Below, in pieces: positions 59,324-64,000 of a DNA stretch of 64,000 bases. Both the position numbers and the translations under genes were made by a program. The DNA is from Candidatus Vicinibacter affinis (GTDB lineage: Bacteria > Bacteroidota > Bacteroidia > Chitinophagales > Saprospiraceae): the NCBI GenBank assembly GCA_016714365.1, contig JADJNH010000005.1, positions 2,084,501 to 2,148,500 on the forward strand. Direction: 5' to 3'. Below the pieces are notes generated by a model. It was given only the letters and a program-made list of their open reading frames with translations, had not been told where the DNA came from and searched no databases. How positions within the stretch are numbered: position 1 is the stretch's first letter; the number at the start of each line of letters is the position of its first letter.

Positions 59324-60099
59324 TTTCTATCCAGACCAACATTAGTCCGGGAGCCAAAATTGGAACCGGCACATCTGTAGAGCCGTTTGTAACCATTCAA
59401 TCGGATGTCGTCATTGGTCAAAATTGTTGGATTGGACCCTATGTTACCATTATGAACGGGGCAAGAATTGGAGATAATGTAAAAATCTTTCCGGGCGCCG
59501 TAGTGGGCGCTGTTCCACAAGACCTTAAATTCGAAGGGGAGAATTCACTGTTAGAAATAGGCGACCACACCATAGTCAGAGAATATTGTACCTTAAACAG
59601 AGGGACAAAGGCTTCTATGACCACAAAAATAGGTGCACATTGCCTCCTTATGGCTTATGTTCATGTGGCACATGATTGTTTCGTGGGAAATCATGTAATT
59701 CTTGCCAACAACGTCAATCTTGCCGGGCATATAGATATAGGGGATCACGCCATTTTAGGTGGACTGACCGCTGTTCACCAATTTGTAAAAATAGGGGCAC
59801 ATGTGATGGTAGGCGGTGGCTCACTTGTCACCAAGGACATTCCACCATTTGCCAAAGCCGCTAGAGAACCTTTGATTTACGAAGGAGTAAATGCGATTGG
59901 ATTGCGTCGAAGAGGTTTTCAAAAAGAGCAAATTGACCGCATCCATGAAATATATCGTTACCTGTTCATTAAATACCGAAACATCACCAAGGCAGTGAAT
60001 ATGATCAGGGAGGAACTTCCTGAGTCTGAAGAAAAGACGGTCATTTTGGAATTTATCCAGGGTAGCAACAGGGGAATCATGAAAGGACATCGACGTTAA
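59320..60099 (+). CDS. lpxA: UDP-N-acetylglucosamine acyltransferase LpxA
   Basis: A 259-residue hexapeptide-repeat enzyme catalysing the first step of lipid A synthesis. The beta-helix runs from IGTGTSVEPFVTIQSDVVIG to AHDCFVGNHVILANNVNLAG, where the first His is the catalytic base, and continues HIDIGDHAILGGLTAVHQFV. The C-terminal helices (GLRRRGFQKEQIDRIHEIYR) are the usual LpxA tail. It overlaps the lpxC-fabZ stop by 4 bp. Confidence 0.96.
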   Translation: MISIQTNISPGAKIGTGTSVEPFVTIQSDVVIGQNCWIGPYVTIMNGARIGDNVKIFPGAVVGAVPQDLKFEGENSLLEIGDHTIVREYCTLNRGTKASMTTKIGAHCLLMAYVHVAHDCFVGNHVILANNVNLAGHIDIGDHAILGGLTAVHQFVKIGAHVMVGGGSLVTKDIPPFAKAAREPLIYEGVNAIGLRRRGFQKEQIDRIHEIYRYLFIKYRNITKAVNMIREELPESEEKTVILEFIQGSNRGIMKGHRR

Positions 60100-60104
60100 T
60101 TCAG

Positions 60105-60719
60105 ATGGAGATTTTTGCAGAGCATCTCTACAAAAGATACTCAAACAATTATTGGGTAATTAAAGATCTTAACCTCAATCTCACCGCAGGAAAAGTTTAC
60201 GGGCTTTCCGGTGCCAACGGTTCGGGAAAAACCACCTTGATGCATTTAATGGCAGGATTAATTATCCCCACAAAAGGAAAGATAATCTATCAATCAAATG
60301 GTGTGGCCATTGAGGATCATCTATGGTTCCGACATTTTAGTTTTGCAGCCCCCTATGCAGATCTTTACGACTATCTCAGTGTAAATGAATTTTTGGAATT
60401 GTACTTGTGTCATAAGGAATTTACGGGTAATTTGAGTATTGATGATTTTTTAAAAATTTGTTTCCTTGAACCACATAAAGATAAATTTATCAAAAATTTT
60501 TCTTCCGGAATGAAGCAGCGCTTGAAGCTGGCATTGGCGCTTTTGACTCGTTCACAAATTGTTTTTCTGGATGAACCTTTGTCCAATCTTGATGACTTTA
60601 CAAAAAATTGGTATTTTAGTTTGCTGGAAGAGCATAAATCAGACAGAATAATTGTCATAGCTTCCAATGATGAAGCCGACTTTAAAGCAGTGGAAAAAAA
60701 AATCGAATTGACCAATTAA
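60105..60719 (+). CDS. ABC transporter ATP-binding protein in the lipid A operon
   Basis: A 204-residue ATPase with Walker A GLSGANGSGKTTLMHLMAGL, the signature FSSGMKQRLKLALALL, and Walker B IVFLDEPLSNLDDF. It starts 5 bp after lpxA, so it is part of the operon. No permease gene is adjacent. The short size and lack of a regulatory tail resemble CcmA-like ATPases, but its partner and substrate are unknown; a role in envelope export is inferred from position only. Confidence 0.88.
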   Translation: MEIFAEHLYKRYSNNYWVIKDLNLNLTAGKVYGLSGANGSGKTTLMHLMAGLIIPTKGKIIYQSNGVAIEDHLWFRHFSFAAPYADLYDYLSVNEFLELYLCHKEFTGNLSIDDFLKICFLEPHKDKFIKNFSSGMKQRLKLALALLTRSQIVFLDEPLSNLDDFTKNWYFSLLEEHKSDRIIVIASNDEADFKAVEKKIELTN

Positions 60720-60745
60720 CATTCAAACTATAAAATACATTTGTC

Positions 60746-61393
60746 ATGGGTTTATGGGACATCATTACTGGTGCCGACCAGGAAAGAGATCGGAACGCTG
60801 CCATCAGGAATTTTGCCTACAATGCCGGAATGGTTTACAGTGAGAGTGCAGCCATTGGAATGCTCAAGCAGGTTCAAGCTTTTGAACTTTTTAAACAGGG
60901 GACTCAACGGAAAATAAAAAACCTGATAATCGACCGGGAGATGGATCCGGAACATTTTATGTTTGATTATGACTATACCATTTCCACCGGAAAATCATCT
61001 CACACTTATTCTCAAAGTGTTCAGTTCTTTGATTCTAAAGCGCTGTCTCTTCCGCAATTCAGGTTAAAACCTGAGAATTTTTTTGATGTTTTGATTGAGT
61101 GGTTTGGATTTAAAGACATTGATTTTAATACCCATCCTGAATTTTCCAAAGAATTCAAACTTACAGGAGAATTCGAAAGTGTGATTAGGTATTACTTTGA
61201 TTCCGACATTTTGAATTTAATTGAACAACAGAAAGAATTTAATATGGAGGGAATGAATTTTTATTTGGTCATTCATACGCAACATAAAGTTTTGCCCGTA
61301 CAACAATTGGATGGATTCAAAAAATTCGGCACCATGCTTTTCGAATTATTTAAGTTGAGGTCACAGAAAAGCCTGGAGGAGTTTGAAATATAA
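60746..61393 (+). CDS. Uncharacterised conserved-type protein
   Basis: A 215-residue protein without signal peptide or membrane helix. MGLWDIITGADQERDRNAAI, RNFAYNAGMVYSESAAIGML and FFDVLIEWFGFKDIDFNTHP are characteristic stretches, the rest is mixed alpha/beta with aromatic clusters. I do not recognise a family. It lies 27 bp after the ABC ATPase on the same strand, so it may be the last gene of the lipid A operon; its role is unknown. Confidence 0.7.
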   Translation: MGLWDIITGADQERDRNAAIRNFAYNAGMVYSESAAIGMLKQVQAFELFKQGTQRKIKNLIIDREMDPEHFMFDYDYTISTGKSSHTYSQSVQFFDSKALSLPQFRLKPENFFDVLIEWFGFKDIDFNTHPEFSKEFKLTGEFESVIRYYFDSDILNLIEQQKEFNMEGMNFYLVIHTQHKVLPVQQLDGFKKFGTMLFELFKLRSQKSLEEFEI

Positions 61394-61475
61394 TCTACGA
61401 TTCAATCAGGTCCTGATGATTTAAAGGATGTCTCAGGAATTTGGCACAAAAAATATTTCCAGTTAAAGCGGTAAA

Positions 61476-62585
61476 CTATAAATCTTTATAAATCACTTCG
61501 GCAATCTTCTTTTCAGTGTCTGGCAATATCAGCATTTCGTGCAAATGGCTGTAGGCATTTTTGATCTCCTGGTATTTTTTTGGTTCCAGTAAATTCTCAA
61601 GTTCATGATTAATTCGAATTGGATTCATTTCATTCTGAATCAATTCCTCAATGATTTTTTTACCGGCAATCAGATTTACCAGACTGATGAATTTTACTTT
61701 TATCAGCCGTTTTGCAATTTGATAAGATATCCAGTTTCCTTTGTAGCAAACGATTTGGGGGACACCAAATAATGCTGTCTCCAGCGTGGCTGTTCCACTG
61801 GTTACCAAAGCGGCTGTGCTGACGGTTAGCAAGTTGTAAGTGTCCTGATAAATCACCTTGCAAGGCACATGACTATTTTGGATAATGTCCTGATAAAGTT
61901 GGCGATGATGTTCCAATCCTCCTATCACCACTTGATACTCCCGGAAATTTTCCAAACCTTCTAAAAATACTTTCAGCATGGTCATAATTTCCTGTCTTCT
62001 GCTGCCCGGTAACAATGCAATGATCGGTCTTTCGTCCAACTTATTTTTTTTACGAAATTCGGGATCTGCTTTAAATTCTCTGATGTGGTGCATCAATGGA
62101 TGACCAAAATAATAAGCGCTTATTCCATGATTATGGAAAAATTCTTTTTCAAAAGGAAGGATGACAAATAACTTGTCCACATATTTTCTCAATTTTATTA
62201 CCCGGTTTTCCTTCCAGGCCCATGCTTGAGGGGCAATGTAGAAATATACTTTGATGTTTTGTTTTTTTGCCCACTCTGCCATTCTGAGATTAAACCCTGG
62301 ATAATCAATGAGGATGAGGGCATCAGGTTTGTCCGCCAGTATACTTTTTTTAGTAAGTTTGAAGAGACCCAAAATTTTTCTAAGGTTCATGATAACCTCT
62401 GCAAAACCCATGAAGCTGGCATCTTCATAACGGACTTCCAACACACATCCTTCGGCAGCCATTTTCTGTCCACCCCAACCCCTGGCCTTCAATCCGGGGT
62501 CTATCGAATGCAAGGCCGCTAATAATTTACTGCCATACAAATCACCCGAAGCCTCGCCGGCAATAATGTAAATATTCTTTGACAC
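61476..62585 (-). CDS. lpxB: Lipid-A-disaccharide synthase LpxB
   Basis: A 369-residue GT-B-type glycosyltransferase that joins UDP-diacylglucosamine and lipid X. IYIIAGEASGDLYGSKLLAA is the LpxB start; FYIAPQAWAWKENRVIKLRK, ALLPGSRRQEIMTMLKVFLE, ALVTSGTATLETALFGVPQI VCYK follow in order. The start is GTG (62583-62585), sharing one base with the stop of the upstream membrane gene. It is thus separated from the other lpx genes, on the opposite strand, in the run surE-membrane protein-lpxB. Confidence 0.95.
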   Translation of the reverse strand: MSKNIYIIAGEASGDLYGSKLLAALHSIDPGLKARGWGGQKMAAEGCVLEVRYEDASFMGFAEVIMNLRKILGLFKLTKKSILADKPDALILIDYPGFNLRMAEWAKKQNIKVYFYIAPQAWAWKENRVIKLRKYVDKLFVILPFEKEFFHNHGISAYYFGHPLMHHIREFKADPEFRKKNKLDERPIIALLPGSRRQEIMTMLKVFLEGLENFREYQVVIGGLEHHRQLYQDIIQNSHVPCKVIYQDTYNLLTVSTAALVTSGTATLETALFGVPQIVCYKGNWISYQIAKRLIKVKFISLVNLIAGKKIIEELIQNEMNPIRINHELENLLEPKKYQEIKNAYSHLHEMLILPDTEKKIAEVIYKDL

Positions 62586-62911
62586 TAGAATTTTAATAAT
62601 TCAAAACCATACAAATACATCCATATGATTACATAGGCCAGCGTCGGAAAGACAACTCCTCTCATCGCATCCTGCCAATAGCGTCGGCTAAAAATTTGCA
62701 TAGGAATTGCATTGAGTATTAAAGCAATCAGACCAATGGTCCGTTCTCTGAAATTTGGTGACATTCCAATGCTGCTGATGATGTCCTGGTTATCAAGAAA
62801 GTCATAAATCATCAGAAGGATGGCATAACCTACAAAAGGTAAAATCAGTCCCGCCAGAATTCCGACGTAAACTTTGTTGTAGGGGTGGGTGGAAGGAGGG
62901 TATAAATTCAT
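62585..62911 (-). CDS. Small membrane protein between surE and lpxB
   Basis: 108 residues with three likely membrane helices (VYVGILAGLILPFVGYAILL, TIGLIALILNAIPMQIF, VVFPTLAYVIIWMYLYGFEL). No family is recognised. Its ATG overlaps the surE stop (ATGA) and its stop shares a base with the lpxB GTG, so it is translated with both. The strict placement in front of lpxB suggests an envelope role. Confidence 0.75.
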   Translation of the reverse strand: MNLYPPSTHPYNKVYVGILAGLILPFVGYAILLMIYDFLDNQDIISSIGMSPNFRERTIGLIALILNAIPMQIFSRRYWQDAMRGVVFPTLAYVIIWMYLYGFELLKF

Positions 62912-63684
62912 TTTGTCTGATTTTCTAAATGAGCATTGGCAGGAAGGGCCTTGTGAACAGTAAGGTCATGTCCGGAAGGTACTACACTGATAAAACCATG
63001 ATCAAGGGCCCAAAGGTCCGTGTCCTCATGAGGGTCATCCCATAAAAACTGGCCCGTCAACCAATAGTAAGTCTGATTTCGGGGATCTTTTCCCTCTTTG
63101 AATTCTTCCACCCAGTTTCCTTCAGATTGCCGGCAAATCTTAATGCCTTTGATTTCCTTCCGGGTTAATTTCGGAATGTTGACGTTTAAAAGTTTGCAAT
63201 GATTAATTCCTTCATTGAGTACTTTGTCTATCAAAAAGTCAATGTGCGGCATGGCCTGCCAAAAATCCGCATCAAATGAATAGTCCAACAGTGAAAATCC
63301 AATGCTTGGAATTCCCTCCAAACTTGCTTCCATAGCAGCGGACATGGTACCGGAGTAGATAATGTTGATAGAGGCATTTGACCCATGGTTTATACCCGAA
63401 AGACAAAGATCAATGGTCCTTTCTTTGAGCAACACATTTTTTGCAAGTTTTACACAGTCAACCGGAGTCCCACTGCATTCATAGGATTCTACATCCTCAA
63501 AAACGTCTATTTTATGGAGCCTGAGTGGGAGATTCATAGTGATTGCGTGCCCCATGCCTGATTGTGGGGAATTAGGAGCCACCACCACCACCTCACCATG
63601 GTTTTTAGCTATTTCGACCAGGGCCTTTAGACCCGGAGCAAAAATGCCATCATCATTGGTGACCAGGATTAACTTTTTATTCAT
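62908..63684 (-). CDS. surE: 5'/3'-nucleotidase SurE
   Basis: A 258-residue survival protein. Start at ATG 63682-63684 (MNKKLILVTNDDGIFAPGLK) places the conserved TNDDGI metal motif near the N-terminus; the longer frame would add eight residues. VVVVAPNSPQSGMGHAITMN, DLCLSGINHGSNASINIIYS GTMSAAMEA are family hallmarks. SurE hydrolyses nucleoside monophosphates and short polyphosphates. It is divergent from holA with a gap of 73 bp. Confidence 0.94.
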   Translation of the reverse strand: MNKKLILVTNDDGIFAPGLKALVEIAKNHGEVVVVAPNSPQSGMGHAITMNLPLRLHKIDVFEDVESYECSGTPVDCVKLAKNVLLKERTIDLCLSGINHGSNASINIIYSGTMSAAMEASLEGIPSIGFSLLDYSFDADFWQAMPHIDFLIDKVLNEGINHCKLLNVNIPKLTRKEIKGIKICRQSEGNWVEEFKEGKDPRNQTYYWLTGQFLWDDPHEDTDLWALDHGFISVVPSGHDLTVHKALPANAHLENQTK

Positions 63685-63757
63685 ATTAATTCTTCGATGA
63701 AAGCCCAAAGATAGTCAGGTCCTGTTTAATTTTACGGATTGGATTATCAACAAGAGG

Positions 63758-64000
63758 ATGGATTACCAGGCTATATTGAAGGATTTTGGTGGCGGCAAAG
63801 TAAAGCCGGTTTACTTTTTGACCGGAGATGAAGATTATTTCATCGACAGTCTGGTAAAAGAAGCAGAGAATAATCTGGTGCCTGAGTCACAGAAAGATTT
63901 TAACCTTCAGGTGGTCTACGGAAAAGATACTACCACCAGGGCTTTGGTTGAATACTGCCGGCAATTTCCTTTTATGGGGGACAAAAAATTGGTGGTGGTC
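63758..64000 (+). CDS. holA: DNA polymerase III delta subunit (HolA), 5' part
   Basis: The first 81 residues are inside the window: MDYQAILKDFGGGKVKPVYF, LTGDEDYFIDSLVKEAENNL, then DFNLQVVYGKDTTTRALVEY CRQFPFMGDKKLVVV. The pattern PVYFLxGxExYFID plus CRQFPFMGDKKLVVV is the N-terminal domain of HolA, the clamp-loader subunit that opens the sliding clamp. The rest lies beyond the right edge. Confidence 0.9.
   Translation, partial: MDYQAILKDFGGGKVKPVYFLTGDEDYFIDSLVKEAENNLVPESQKDFNLQVVYGKDTTTRALVEYCRQFPFMGDKKLVVV

Overview
The window reads as a chromosome segment of a Bacteroidota bacterium, most likely from the Saprospiria/Saprospiraceae side of the phylum (inference). The clues are a fused lpxC-fabZ gene, a type IX secretion (T9SS) sorting tail, a DUF1800/DUF1501 pair, a dockerin-like secreted protein of the Saprospiraceae style, promoter-like TTG-N19-TAnnTTTG elements, and few clear Shine-Dalgarno sequences.

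The left third (about 1-21.5 kb) is accessory DNA, nearly all on the minus strand. From left to right it holds: a MarR regulator with an F420-reductase-like oxidoreductase; a decayed RhuM gene; an AbiEi/AbiEii toxin-antitoxin pair with a duplicated palindromic operator; an array of 102-bp hairpin repeats that abuts an orphan HicB and a gene stump; a DUF2461 gene; and a type I restriction-modification locus (hsdM-hsdS-GxxExxY-rhuM/fic-hsdR) that carries an S23-type relic and a family of short AATCC-rich inverted repeats, one pair of which sits in frame inside hsdM.

The most striking part is 15.05-21.46 kb. Four transcription units face the same way and each is followed within about 20 nt by an imperfect palindrome of 108-140 bp whose outer ends resemble the R'' and R' boxes of integron attC sites. 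The layout is that of an integron cassette array without an integrase (CALIN-like). Its cargo is an AAA ATPase with a TOPRIM-like DUF4276 protein, a dGTPase-type HD hydrolase, a six-repeat zinc-knuckle protein with a Vsr-like nuclease end, and one unrecognised protein. Several of these resemble anti-phage functions.

From 21.98 kb the content is mostly housekeeping: a secreted HYR/dockerin-like protein, a 1.9-kb block of nested palindromic repeats, cmk, a DUF2795 gene, queA, an ABC permease, rplT-rpmI-infC-clpC, a STAS protein and ribonuclease Z. A second small accessory patch (35.4-37.8 kb) holds a short HicB, a zeta-toxin-like kinase with a small basic partner, and a YoeB-like toxin pair bracketed by duplicated copies of a neighbouring gene's T9SS tail.

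The right end carries envelope genes: a T9SS/DUF1501/DUF1800 operon, yaaA, a penicillin-acylase operon, several outer-membrane-type proteins, fabI-recN-TPR, and the lipid A genes lpxD-lpxC/fabZ-lpxA with an ABC ATPase. surE and lpxB lie opposite. The window ends inside holA. I saw no rRNA, tRNA, CRISPR array or intact insertion sequence.
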